Shown: positions 7,846 to 16,170, counted from the first letter of the stretch. The stretch: 20,000 nt of DNA from Lachnospiraceae bacterium UBA1748 (GCA_002314855.1 DCHQ01000016.1:81240-101239), one strand, 5' to 3'. The notes: generated from the sequence alone by a model not told the origin. Numbers and translations are program-made.

Positions 7846-8712
7846 ATGGCATCAAATGCTTATTTGGATCAGATAATGACTCTTAATGGCCTCGATGGTT
7901 TTAAAGACGTCATTGAACGTTGGCAGCGTGTTAGTGATAACATTTATAAATTCAATGCCAAAAAGGGATTAGTTATTCCTGACTTATTATGGGTATCTGA
8001 CAATGGTATCGATCGTTCAGGTATTCTCAAGCTTCTTACTGGATATCTTGAGCAGAGTGGTAATCTTCTTGATTTCTACGGTAATGTTAAGTGCTTCGAG
8101 TATTATCTTGAGTATGTACCAGAAGGACAGAGCTTCTTTGAAATTCAGAAAATCGCAGAAAAAATCCGTGACGCTGCAGGCTTTAGAAGTGAGTACCGTG
8201 GTATTCTCTCTATCGAGCTTGACGAGTGGGTTGGTCACTTCTCAGAAGACAATTTCATTAACACAATGAAATATCTTGCAACTCTTGAAGATGATATTTT
8301 ATATGTATTCCACATTCGTAACTACAATAAAGAGGCTGTTGAGACACTTATGCAGCTCCTCGTTCTCTTCTTCCGTATAGAAGTTATCGAGATGAATCTT
8401 CCAGATTCACAGTCACTTTGTAACTACATAAATGGTGAGATTTCAGGTTATGGTCTTAACCTCGATGAGGAAGCTGAAAACATGATTATCTCTACTGTTA
8501 ATAAACTTCGTAACGATCAGTATTTTGCTGGTTACGAGATGCTCGACAGACTTGCCGAGGATATTGTTTATTCAGTATACACATCTACTCCTCCATATGA
8601 TGGAGTCGTAACTAAGGGTATGATCAGTGCATTCTCTCCTGATGGAATCTATGTATCTGAGCTTATTGAAAACAATAAGAAGGTATATACTTCTTCATTC
8701 AATAATAACTAG
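7846..8712 (+). CDS. Degenerate AAA+-like protein paired with a coupling ATPase
   Basis: I do not recognise a named family. The 288-residue soluble protein has an AAA+-like layout without the ATP-binding loop. From the ATG: LLWVSDNGIDRSGILKLL (about 47-64) sits where a Walker A would be but has no GKT/S. ILSIELDEWVG (about 120-130, Asp/Glu 126-127) looks like a Walker B strand, and ILYVFHIRNYN (about 151-161) like a sensor-1 strand. A helical C-terminal part could be the lid. It may be a pseudo-ATPase partner of the next gene, 11 bp downstream; this is inference from pattern and position. The ATG at 7846 (after AAAGGTGGG) is preferred. A GTG at 7834 with AGGAG close upstream is the alternative and would add four residues. 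Codon use is clean, favouring CTT, GGT and AAC-type codons. Confidence 0.7.
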   Translation: MASNAYLDQIMTLNGLDGFKDVIERWQRVSDNIYKFNAKKGLVIPDLLWVSDNGIDRSGILKLLTGYLEQSGNLLDFYGNVKCFEYYLEYVPEGQSFFEIQKIAEKIRDAAGFRSEYRGILSIELDEWVGHFSEDNFINTMKYLATLEDDILYVFHIRNYNKEAVETLMQLLVLFFRIEVIEMNLPDSQSLCNYINGEISGYGLNLDEEAENMIISTVNKLRNDQYFAGYEMLDRLAEDIVYSVYTSTPPYDGVVTKGMISAFSPDGIYVSELIENNKKVYTSSFNNN

Positions 8713-8723
8713 GGGAGGAAGCT

Positions 8724-10220
8724 ATGAGTTCAAATCAGATTAAAAACAACAGATATAAAAGTAATACTGGTCAGACAAGATGGGCAACTGTAGAAGAAAT
8801 TCAGTCTTCTGCAACACGCGTTGACTTATCTGCTCCTCAGTATCCAACTGGTGGTATTCCAGTAATGAGTGATGGTTACACAGCATATCTTGATGGCCGT
8901 GATACACATACACTTATCTTCGGTGCTACTGGTTCTAAAAAGACTCGACTTTTCGTTATGCCAACAATCAATATGTACATCCGTGCAGGCGAGTCATTTA
9001 TCGTAACTGACCCTAAGGCCGAGCTTTATGTACGTACTGCTGGCTTTGCTAAGGAGAGAGGCTACAAGCTTGTAGTTCTTAACTTCCGAGATATCGGTTA
9101 CGGAGACATGTGGGATCCACTCTCACTTCCTTACGAGTACTACTGTACAGGTCGTAAGGATGAGGCTAACAACCTTGTTAACGACCTTGCTGCTACTCTT
9201 TCAGCTCAGCAGAAGGAGTCATCAACAGATATCCTTTATCCAATGATGGCTGAAACACTTCTTACAGCTAACATGTACCTCTTATTCGAGGCTGCAGCCG
9301 CTGAACATGCAGTTAATATTCGTTCACTTACAGCTCTCTGTTCTCAGTCAGCTCTTGAGTCTCTTAAAACTCTTGCAGGTAAGATGAACAACTCAAATAC
9401 AATCGGTATGCTCTTCAAGGGTACACTTCTTGGTGAGAACGAGAAGACTATTTCTTCTATCATGACAGTACTTTATGGTATGGTAAGTATCTTCAACCTT
9501 AACAAGAGACTTACTGATATGCTTTGTCATAATACATTTGATATCAGATTATTTGGTCACGAAAAGACAGCTGTATACGTAATCGTACCTGATGAAAAGA
9601 CAACATGTCACTTCCTTGTAACAATGTTCATCAAGCAGGTATATGAAATCCTTATCGGTGAAGCTCAGAGACAAGCTACACTTGCTCTTCCAATACGAGT
9701 TAACTTCGTACTTGATGAGTTCTGTAACATCCCTAAGATTCCTGATATGCCTTCAATGATTTCTGCTGCTCGAAGCCGTAATATGAGATTCGTTCTTGTA
9801 GCTCAGTCAATCCACCAGTTAAAGGGTAGATACGGCGAAGATGCTGATACAATCAAGGGTAACTGTGATAACTGGGTATTCCTTACATCACGTGAGCGAG
9901 ATCTTCTTAACGAAATCTCATTCCTTTGTGGTGAAATCGATGCTTGGGGTCCAGGCGGTCCTGAGAAGCGTAAGCTTATCTCTGTAACAGAGCTTCAGAG
10001 ATTTAGTAAGGAAAAGGGTGAGTGCTTAATCCTTCATGGTAGAGAGTATCCATTCATTACTTATATGGCAGATATTGATCAGTATCCACAGTTCAATAGA
10101 TACCAGGTAATCCCTATTCCACCAATCGATATTCCTATGGTTCCTACCTTCGATGTCGTTAAGTTCACTACTAAGTTTGCTTTCGCTCCAGAAGGTGTTC
10201 CATTCTCTCATCCAGACTAA
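8724..10220 (+). CDS. VirD4/TraG-family coupling ATPase lacking membrane helices
   Basis: The family couples DNA or protein substrates to type IV secretion channels by ATP hydrolysis. The 498-residue protein shows a P loop GATGSKKT (67-74), the family motif IVTDPKAEL (93-101), a Walker B FVLDEFCNIPKI (Asp/Glu 331-332) and AQSIHQLKGRYG (360-371). Usual coupling proteins begin with two membrane helices; here the N-terminal 60 residues are polar and none is present. The P loop has Lys where the usual GSGKT has Gly, so it reads GSKKT; nucleotide binding may be altered. The start follows GGGGAGG closely. Codon bias is strong, suggesting good expression. It is preceded by a pseudo-AAA-like partner and ends in a terminator; no relaxase or channel gene is nearby. 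A role in conjugation is doubtful here. Confidence 0.88.
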   Translation: MSSNQIKNNRYKSNTGQTRWATVEEIQSSATRVDLSAPQYPTGGIPVMSDGYTAYLDGRDTHTLIFGATGSKKTRLFVMPTINMYIRAGESFIVTDPKAELYVRTAGFAKERGYKLVVLNFRDIGYGDMWDPLSLPYEYYCTGRKDEANNLVNDLAATLSAQQKESSTDILYPMMAETLLTANMYLLFEAAAAEHAVNIRSLTALCSQSALESLKTLAGKMNNSNTIGMLFKGTLLGENEKTISSIMTVLYGMVSIFNLNKRLTDMLCHNTFDIRLFGHEKTAVYVIVPDEKTTCHFLVTMFIKQVYEILIGEAQRQATLALPIRVNFVLDEFCNIPKIPDMPSMISAARSRNMRFVLVAQSIHQLKGRYGEDADTIKGNCDNWVFLTSRERDLLNEISFLCGEIDAWGPGGPEKRKLISVTELQRFSKEKGECLILHGREYPFITYMADIDQYPQFNRYQVIPIPPIDIPMVPTFDVVKFTTKFAFAPEGVPFSHPD

Positions 10221-10286
10221 GATTAACTGGATAAGAATTATTCTTAAATTAGAATTACAAATTAAATTCATAAAGAATAAAAAAAT

Positions 10287-10311
10287 AACCCGCATCATTA
10301 CGATGCGGGTT
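10287..10311. terminator. Bidirectional terminator between coupling ATPase and dynamin-like gene
   Basis: The stem AACCCGCATC/GATGCGGGTT is perfect, with a 5-nt loop. T-rich tails follow on both strands: TTAATTTT after it on plus, and ATTTTTTTA on minus. It ends the plus-strand pair and the convergent minus-strand dynamin gene. Confidence 0.9.
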
Positions 10312-10365
10312 TTAATTTTGTACTAATCAAATTAAGTTTAAAGACTTTTCTAGGCAAATAACTAA

Positions 10366-12882
10366 TTACTTGCTATTCTCGCCCCAGATCTTCTTGTTAA
10401 GCTCATCATCCTTCTTACCAACAAGCTCAAGCACAACCTTAGCTCTGTTCTGCTCTTCAATAGCCTTGTTCTCATCCTTGATAAGAAGTTCAAGTGATCC
10501 AGAAATAGTATCGATGTTATTCTTAAACTCTTCAACCATTTCAAGTGTACGAGTCTGAGCAACCTTGATAACTTCCTTCTTGTAAGCTACAAACTGCTCA
10601 ACTGTCTGAGAGTTAAATGCACGCTCAACATCTCGCTTATAAGCCTTCTTATCCATTGTATTGAAGATAAGGATTGCCTTCTGATCATTGATGTAATCAT
10701 TCATCTTAAGAGCACCAATTTCTGAAGGTGGAATCTCTGTATCAGAGATATTAGCAATACGCTTAATAAGTCCTTCATCAATACCCTTGTATTCCTTAAT
10801 CTTCTTAACGATAATGCTCTTGAGTTCTTCAACCTGAGCTGCAAGAATATTACCACGGATTACCTTGTAATAGTCATCGATATCCTGGAGATATCTGTTA
10901 AGCTCTGAAATAATAACCTTGTTCTTCTGCTCGAAGATTTCTGGCTTAAGAGCTATCCACTGCATCTTGTCAGCCTGTTTGCTAGCAAGTTCCTGTCTTA
11001 CTTCGATTTCATGAACAAGATCCTTAATCTCCTGAACCTGTGTCTCAAGACTATCGTCTGTAATACGAGCTACGAACTCTGCATGAGCCTGCTCAATATC
11101 ACTAACCATGCTTGTCTTCATGATTTCGATATTCTTCTCGATATGCTCCTTAGAAAGTCTTGCCTGAGCCTCAATAGCCTCATAATCAGACTTAATGAAG
11201 TCAACTAAGCCCTTGATACCATCGTAAAGACCCTTAGCCTTAACTGCTAAAGCATACTTCTGAGCATACTTTGTAATCTCCTGCTCGATAGCATACATAC
11301 CAGAGTTAATATAGATACGCTGAATAACACCTTCAAGAGAGTTATCACACTTCTCTGTTTCAGCCTCACAATCAGCGATTAACTGCTTTGTTTCAAAGTC
11401 TGCGTTAGCTAACTTATCATACTTATAGAAAAGTCCGTTATCAGACGAAATATCTGTTTCTGTATCAGTGAATGGATCACGTGTTGGCTCATTATTAATC
11501 TCCTGTTTGTGATTAGCAAGCCATGTACGCTCATCCTCAAGATCGATATTACTCTTGATTGCCTTACTGATATATGCTGCCTTAGATGATACAAAGAAGA
11601 GTCTCTCCTGAGAAAGATCTATTTCCATAGGATCTTCATTATAAATCTTATCCTCTTCCTTAAGAGTTACAGCTACCTTCTTGTTACGAAGAAGCTTAAG
11701 ATCCTTGCTTGACTTTGTATCAGCCTGGTTAATTACGTGGAATGATCTTGAAAGATCAATTGATACACTGTCATCACTTGATGATGTCTTAAAGCCATTA
11801 ATAAGCTTGTAAAGGATAGAGTTACCAGTACCCTCCATCTTAGTTGGCTCATAAAGGACAATAAGGATTGAGTTTGTCTGACGCTGAAGAGCTTCCTTTA
11901 AAATCTCAAGGTGCTCATTAGAGTTACTGTCAGTACCTGGTGTATCAAAGAAAGTAAAGTTAATATTCTTACAAAGTGGAATAGGGAACTCTACTTCAAT
12001 TATTCCATTAATAAATCCTGAACCATCTTTCTGCTCATGGTTAGGAATATCATTGATTTTCTTAAGCATACGGCAAAGCTGTTCATGCTGACGAAGACCC
12101 ATCTCAGCTACTGCTGCAGTCTCTTTTTCAAGCATCTTTCTAACGTCATCAGCTGCTCTACCATTAGCATTGTTACGAGCTACCTCGAACTGTCCAAGTG
12201 GCTCGTTCCATGTAATAACAATGTTCTCAGCCTTGTCACCAGCCTTAGTATGAATACCAAGTGTAACCTTAGGTATTTCACCATTCTTAACCTTGAACAT
12301 CTTAGCTGTCTCAGAGTTAATTGACTCTGGAAGAATACGCTTACCAATAATAGCGTTGATAAATGTAGACTTACCTGAAGAATATGTACCTACTAAACAA
12401 AGGTTAACATCGTTGTTATCGAGTGCATGTCTCTTCTCCTCGAAAAGAGCTTTTCTACGCTTGAAGATAAGCTTTGTTTCATTATCCTGAAGCATCTCCT
12501 CGAATGAATCAAGTGTAGAATCACAGAACTCACTAATACACTCAAAAATCTCTGATACATTAGGAAGCTCGATAAACTTAGTTATCTTAAATACCTGCTT
12601 ATCCTTGGAATCATTGTAATCAGAAATCTTCTTCTGAAGATCTTCATAGTCAATCTTAGTTCCCTTAAAGATAATATTAACATTATCCTGAGCGAACTGA
12701 TTCCAAATATCATCAAAGAAATTACTACCCTGATTCTGGAGTAAAAACTCTCCCTTGTCTGGGCTATATTTCTCCAAAAATGGACAATCATCATATGGTA
12801 TTTCAACAAAATCCCCCTTGAATTTGCCGAAAAAACGGATTTCTTTTTTTACTGGATGATATGCAAGCATTAATTCCTTCAT
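10366..12882 (-). CDS. Dynamin-like large GTPase
   Basis: Dynamin-family GTPases remodel or tether membranes, and some bacterial ones act in stress or phage defence. The 838-residue protein has a GTPase domain with G1 GTYSSGKS (165-172), G3 FFDTPGTD (about 311-318) and a G4-like NQADTKSSKD (385-394). Long helical, charged regions follow (about 500-820), fitting a dynamin stalk. An N-terminal segment of about 150 residues precedes the G domain and is not one I recognise. No membrane helix is visible, so membrane contact would be peripheral. The start is ATG 12882: it follows GGAGG at about 8 nt, whereas the TTG at 12897 lies against that ribosome site. It is monocistronic, with its own promoter, and convergent with the coupling ATPase pair. 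Confidence 0.85.
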   Translation of the reverse strand: MKELMLAYHPVKKEIRFFGKFKGDFVEIPYDDCPFLEKYSPDKGEFLLQNQGSNFFDDIWNQFAQDNVNIIFKGTKIDYEDLQKKISDYNDSKDKQVFKITKFIELPNVSEIFECISEFCDSTLDSFEEMLQDNETKLIFKRRKALFEEKRHALDNNDVNLCLVGTYSSGKSTFINAIIGKRILPESINSETAKMFKVKNGEIPKVTLGIHTKAGDKAENIVITWNEPLGQFEVARNNANGRAADDVRKMLEKETAAVAEMGLRQHEQLCRMLKKINDIPNHEQKDGSGFINGIIEVEFPIPLCKNINFTFFDTPGTDSNSNEHLEILKEALQRQTNSILIVLYEPTKMEGTGNSILYKLINGFKTSSSDDSVSIDLSRSFHVINQADTKSSKDLKLLRNKKVAVTLKEEDKIYNEDPMEIDLSQERLFFVSSKAAYISKAIKSNIDLEDERTWLANHKQEINNEPTRDPFTDTETDISSDNGLFYKYDKLANADFETKQLIADCEAETEKCDNSLEGVIQRIYINSGMYAIEQEITKYAQKYALAVKAKGLYDGIKGLVDFIKSDYEAIEAQARLSKEHIEKNIEIMKTSMVSDIEQAHAEFVARITDDSLETQVQEIKDLVHEIEVRQELASKQADKMQWIALKPEIFEQKNKVIISELNRYLQDIDDYYKVIRGNILAAQVEELKSIIVKKIKEYKGIDEGLIKRIANISDTEIPPSEIGALKMNDYINDQKAILIFNTMDKKAYKRDVERAFNSQTVEQFVAYKKEVIKVAQTRTLEMVEEFKNNIDTISGSLELLIKDENKAIEEQNRAKVVLELVGKKDDELNKKIWGENSK

Positions 12883-12954
12883 TAGTAAATCCTCCAAATA
12901 AGATTAATACCTTATAATACGCTACATTGCAAAAAACGCACAATACTATGTTAA

Positions 12955-12983
12955 ATTATACTTGTTTTCCCTATAAAAAACAA
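12955..12983 (-). promoter_or_regulatory. Promoter of the dynamin-like gene
   Basis: On the minus strand TTGTTT (12978-12983) and TATAAT (12955-12960) are separated by 17 bases. The leader is about 65 bases long. Confidence 0.75.
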
Positions 12984-13032
12984 CTATTCTACCCCTAAAT
13001 TACTGTAGATTTTCTATATATTCTTCATAAAA

Positions 13033-13066
13033 AAAGCAGAGCATCCAAAAACAAATGCTCTGCTTT
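13033..13066 (-). terminator. Rho-independent terminator of deoD
   Basis: A perfect 12-bp stem AAAGCAGAGCAT/ATGCTCTGCTTT has a 10-nt loop. On the minus strand it is followed by a run of T that continues the stem. It lies 27 bases past the deoD stop. Confidence 0.92.
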
Positions 13067-13093
13067 GTATATTTTATACAAAAGGTTTTTCTT

Positions 13094-13822
13094 TTACTTA
13101 TCATCCATGGCTACAGCTGTATTAAGAGCTATAGTCATCATCTGTGTGAATGAATTCTGACGCTCCTCAGCAGTTGTTGCCTCGCCCTTAATAATATGGT
13201 CAGATACTGTGAAAATAGCGAGTGCTCTCTTTCCAGCCTTGGCTGCATTCATATATAATGCTGCTGCCTCCATCTCGACACAAAGAACACCCATATTGAT
13301 CCATTTCTCATTGGCATCAGCCTGTGCGTCATAGAATGTATCTGATGATAATACGTTACCTACATGGAAAGAGGCATTCTCCTTCTTAGCTTCCTCAATG
13401 GCTGTAGATAATAATGTGTAATCAGCGATTGGTGCATATGTACCTGGAAGTTCGTACTGTCTTGCATAATTGCTGTTAGTAGAAGCTCCCATCGCCATAA
13501 CAATATCTCTTATATTAACGTCATTGCTAAGTGAACCAGTTGATCCGATTCTAATAATATTCTCTACACCAAAGAAATTGAATAGCTCATAGCTGTATAT
13601 ACCAATCGATGGCATACCCATACCGCTAGCCATTACAGATACTTTCTTACCCTTATATGTTCCTGTATATCCCTGGATTCCACGAACGTTGTTTACAAGC
13701 TTAGCATCTTCTAAGAAAGTTTCAGCTATAAACTTTGCTCTAAGTGGATCACCTGGCATAAGAACTGTCTTTGCAAAATCCTCTGGTGAGGCATTAATAT
13801 GTGGTGTTGGATAATTAGCCAT
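13094..13822 (-). CDS. deoD: Purine-nucleoside phosphorylase, DeoD (hexameric) type
   Basis: This enzyme cleaves purine ribo- and deoxyribonucleosides with phosphate to free base and sugar phosphate, in purine salvage. The 242-residue protein matches the family length. It has TPHINA at the N terminus, the VLMPGDPLRAKFIAETFLED block, MGMPS, RIGSTGSL and the nucleoside-binding EMEAAALY, and ends in FTVSDHIIKGEATTAEER with the catalytic Asp. The ATG is preceded by AAAGGAG. It starts 32 bp after the stop of the anti-sigma gene, with no terminator between, so it may be the last gene of the sigma/anti-sigma operon. It is closed by a strong terminator. Confidence 0.95.
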   Translation of the reverse strand: MANYPTPHINASPEDFAKTVLMPGDPLRAKFIAETFLEDAKLVNNVRGIQGYTGTYKGKKVSVMASGMGMPSIGIYSYELFNFFGVENIIRIGSTGSLSNDVNIRDIVMAMGASTNSNYARQYELPGTYAPIADYTLLSTAIEEAKKENASFHVGNVLSSDTFYDAQADANEKWINMGVLCVEMEAAALYMNAAKAGKRALAIFTVSDHIIKGEATTAEERQNSFTQMMTIALNTAVAMDDK

Positions 13823-13854
13823 AATAGTCTCCTTTAATTTTAAAAACTCTAATA

Positions 13855-14856
13855 TTAATTAGCATTGTTGCTAGATACTGTGTCTTTTTCCGGATTACTA
13901 TTGTCTTCAAGGTTAAGCGCTGGATTCTGGATATCCACGTCATCTTCTGTCTGCTGAGTTTCCGATGAACCATCACTAGGTGGCTCTGTATCAGTACTGT
14001 TGCTTCCTGATTCTCCTTGGGTACTAACTGCTGGATCAGAAATGATAGGATCAATAGCAGGCTCCTCATCATCCACTCTGTTAGCTGGATTCTCAGGATC
14101 TTCCATATCCTGAATACTGCAGATTATCTCATTAAGTTCTGTTATATTAAGCTTAGCAAGCTCATCAAATGTGTACACATTATTAAGTGATAAAATCTTA
14201 TTAATAAGTGCAACCTTACCTTCTGAAATTCCATAGTCATTAGACTTATCTAAAAGATCCTGATCTTCTTTTTCTATGGTCTGACCAATAACAGATACGT
14301 CCTGGCTGTAAGCTTTCATAAGAGAATCAATGTTCTCAGTTACATCTCTTTCAACCTCTAAAGCCTTATTAGCATCTTTGTTAGATACCGATACTAAAAC
14401 GGAATCTGTTTCACCCTTTAGGTAGCCGTGTTCAAACATCGAACCCATAATCGCATTAACTGCAACCTTTGTCTGAGCTCCTGTTAAATCCATACCATCA
14501 AGAATTGCAATTGCATCCTCATTGATAGCTCTTACACTAACGATTCTGTCTTCTCCATTAATGTTAAGCTCTATACTAGGGTTAACATCTATGTCAACAA
14601 CAGTCATAACACGATTCTTTTGAGATGTACCGTACACATCAAGCCCTATATTAAAAGCAAGCAATATAGCTGCTGCCGCAGCTACAAGCGCATATATATG
14701 CTCTCTTGTTTTATTTCGTCGTACAGTGTTAATGACAAATGGTACTGAACCATCCTTGCCTACAGTCTTGCATTTTTCAATAATCTGGTCTTTCATATCA
14801 GGCGTAGCATGCTTTACTGCTTTTCTAAGCTTATATTCTACGTTTCCCTTGCCCAT
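13855..14856 (-). CDS. RsgI-like membrane-bound anti-sigma factor
   Basis: This type of protein holds its sigma factor at the membrane until an outside signal releases it. The 333-residue protein has a cytoplasmic N-terminal part (1-52), one membrane helix (53-75) and an extracytoplasmic RsgI-type domain with DIDVNPSIELNING (88-102) followed by VSVRAINEDA and ILDGMDLTG. The Asn-Pro pair at 92-93 corresponds to the autocleavage site described in RsgI proteins. From about 250 the tail is low complexity, rich in Pro, Glu, Asp, Ser and Thr, and may span the wall; no carbohydrate-binding domain is seen. It begins 3 bp after the sigma factor stop, so the two are translationally coupled. The N-terminal part does not look like a standard zinc anti-sigma domain. 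Confidence 0.88.
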   Translation of the reverse strand: MGKGNVEYKLRKAVKHATPDMKDQIIEKCKTVGKDGSVPFVINTVRRNKTREHIYALVAAAAAILLAFNIGLDVYGTSQKNRVMTVVDIDVNPSIELNINGEDRIVSVRAINEDAIAILDGMDLTGAQTKVAVNAIMGSMFEHGYLKGETDSVLVSVSNKDANKALEVERDVTENIDSLMKAYSQDVSVIGQTIEKEDQDLLDKSNDYGISEGKVALINKILSLNNVYTFDELAKLNITELNEIICSIQDMEDPENPANRVDDEEPAIDPIISDPAVSTQGESGSNSTDTEPPSDGSSETQQTEDDVDIQNPALNLEDNSNPEKDTVSSNNAN

Positions 14857-14859
14857 GAA

Positions 14860-15426
14860 TTATCCTTTCTCTATGATCTTTTGAAGCTTCTTAATAGCTC
14901 TATTATACTTGGACAGTACCGTTGCGAGTGGCATGTCATACATGTCAGCAATCTCCCTGTGTTTCATGCCACCAACTGCGTGGAGCATGACTATCTGACT
15001 CTCTTCTTCTGAAAGCTCTGATAGAGCAGCTTCTAAAACTATTCGATCCTCGACACCAAATCCAGAATCGCCTGTCGTAAGCATATCCCACTCAAAATCC
15101 TCCATATCAGTGAATCTTGACTGTCCTCTTAGTTTCATAAGTGACAAGTTACGTGCAATTGTATAAATCCAAGCCATTGGCTTGCCCTGAGATTTGTAGA
15201 GTGATGCACTCTGACATATTTTGATATATGTATCCTGCATTACATCCATTGCATCCTCTGGATTCTTAAGTATCGAAAGAATATAACCATAGAGAGCATG
15301 CTGTGTCAGCTCATATATTTCACCTATGGCATTATTATCGCCTTTCGCTATCTTTCGAAGATTCTTCTCTAATGTTTTATTTTTGTTTTGCTCTGGATCT
15401 ACATCCAAAGTCATCATAAAAAACAT
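14860..15426 (-). CDS. ECF-type sigma-70 factor
   Basis: This is an alternative sigma factor directing RNA polymerase to a stress or surface regulon. The 188-residue protein has region 2 at about 36-100 (YELTQHALYGYIL, DVMQDTYIKI, AWIYTIARNL) and region 4 at about 134-185 (LSELSEEESQIVMLHAVGG, then a helix-turn-helix around KHREIADMYDMPLATVLSKY). There is no region 1 or 3, as in ECF factors. The ATG follows AAGGTG at 7 nt. Its partner, the RsgI-like anti-sigma factor, starts 3 bp later, and deoD follows. No clear SigA promoter was found upstream. Autoregulation is plausible but I could not identify the promoter. Confidence 0.93.
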   Translation of the reverse strand: MFFMMTLDVDPEQNKNKTLEKNLRKIAKGDNNAIGEIYELTQHALYGYILSILKNPEDAMDVMQDTYIKICQSASLYKSQGKPMAWIYTIARNLSLMKLRGQSRFTDMEDFEWDMLTTGDSGFGVEDRIVLEAALSELSEEESQIVMLHAVGGMKHREIADMYDMPLATVLSKYNRAIKKLQKIIEKG

Positions 15427-15496
15427 GTTATCGCACCTTGCCTTTTAAAAGAATAATTCTAGTAATCACGTTTTTATTGCATATTTTTTACTTTTT

Positions 15497-16093
15497 TTAT
15501 AAGCAATCGATTATTAAATCAACGGATTTTTGTATACCAAGCTTTCCTGAGTTAAGACATAAATCATAATGTCTTGAATCTCCCCATTTAACATTGGCAT
15601 AATAATTGTAATAAAGTGATCGGTCCTTGTCGTGACGCTTACACATCTCTTCAGCTATATCAGCCTCTACAGAATAACGCTCCATAACTCTCTCAACCTT
15701 CTTTTCCATATCGGAACGAACAAATACATGAAGAGCATCTGGTTCATCATTTAAAATGTAATCAGAACAACGACCAATAAAAATACCTGAACCCTCTGAC
15801 GCCAGCTTCTTGATGGTATCAAACTGCGCTAAATAAATCTCAAGCGTTAATGGTTTCTGATAAGAATGGGTAAAATTATTGACGCCTACGGCCAGTGAAT
15901 AAAGGAAGCTGCTAGTTGGCTTTTCATCATGCCTCTCAAATACTTCCTGACTAAATCCACTTTTCTTGGCTGCTTCGGCAAGAATTTCCTTATCATAAAA
16001 AGGAATGTTTAGCTTCTTAGAAAGCTCAATACCTATCTCACGTCCACCACTACCAAACTCTCGTCCTATTGTGATGATTATCTTATCGCTCAT
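15497..16093 (-). CDS. Cytidylate-kinase-like P-loop protein
   Basis: The 198-residue protein belongs to the cytidylate-kinase-like family. It has a P-loop-like GREFGSGGREIG (about 10-21) rather than the GPxGxGKS of true Cmk. A later block, GSGIFIGRCSDYIL, gives the second family signature, and the C-terminal half has RHDKDR (lid-like arginines). The substrate is unknown; the fold suggests nucleotide phosphorylation, but neither substrate nor physiological role can be read from the sequence. It has its own promoter, and the ATG at 16093 follows AGGAGGG at 6 nt. The ECF sigma gene starts 70 bp after its stop with no clear terminator between, so read-through is possible. Confidence 0.85.
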   Translation of the reverse strand: MSDKIIITIGREFGSGGREIGIELSKKLNIPFYDKEILAEAAKKSGFSQEVFERHDEKPTSSFLYSLAVGVNNFTHSYQKPLTLEIYLAQFDTIKKLASEGSGIFIGRCSDYILNDEPDALHVFVRSDMEKKVERVMERYSVEADIAEEMCKRHDKDRSLYYNYYANVKWGDSRHYDLCLNSGKLGIQKSVDLIIDCL

Positions 16094-16125
16094 GCATAAC
16101 CCTCCTATACATTGATAATACCTAT

Positions 16126-16154
16126 ATTATACTACGTAGCCACAATATAAACAA
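16126..16154 (-). promoter_or_regulatory. Promoter of the cytidylate-kinase-like gene
   Basis: On the minus strand TTGTTT (16149-16154) and TATAAT (16126-16131) are separated by 17 bases. This is the same pair of hexamers and spacing as the dynamin gene promoter. The spacer contains the 8-bp palindrome CTACGTAG. Confidence 0.78.
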
Positions 16155-16170
16155 ATAAAGGCAATATAAA

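Noticed and set aside
8724..10220. Integrative conjugative element or plasmid remnant
   Set aside because: Only a coupling-ATPase gene is present; no relaxase, channel, integrase, transposase or attachment repeats flank it, and codon use is like well-expressed chromosomal genes.
10232..10246. 15-bp AT palindrome (TAAGAAT T ATTCTTA) just past the coupling ATPase stop
   Set aside because: It is AT-only apart from one base pair, lacks a T tail, and a strong terminator lies 40 bases on; no role could be supported.
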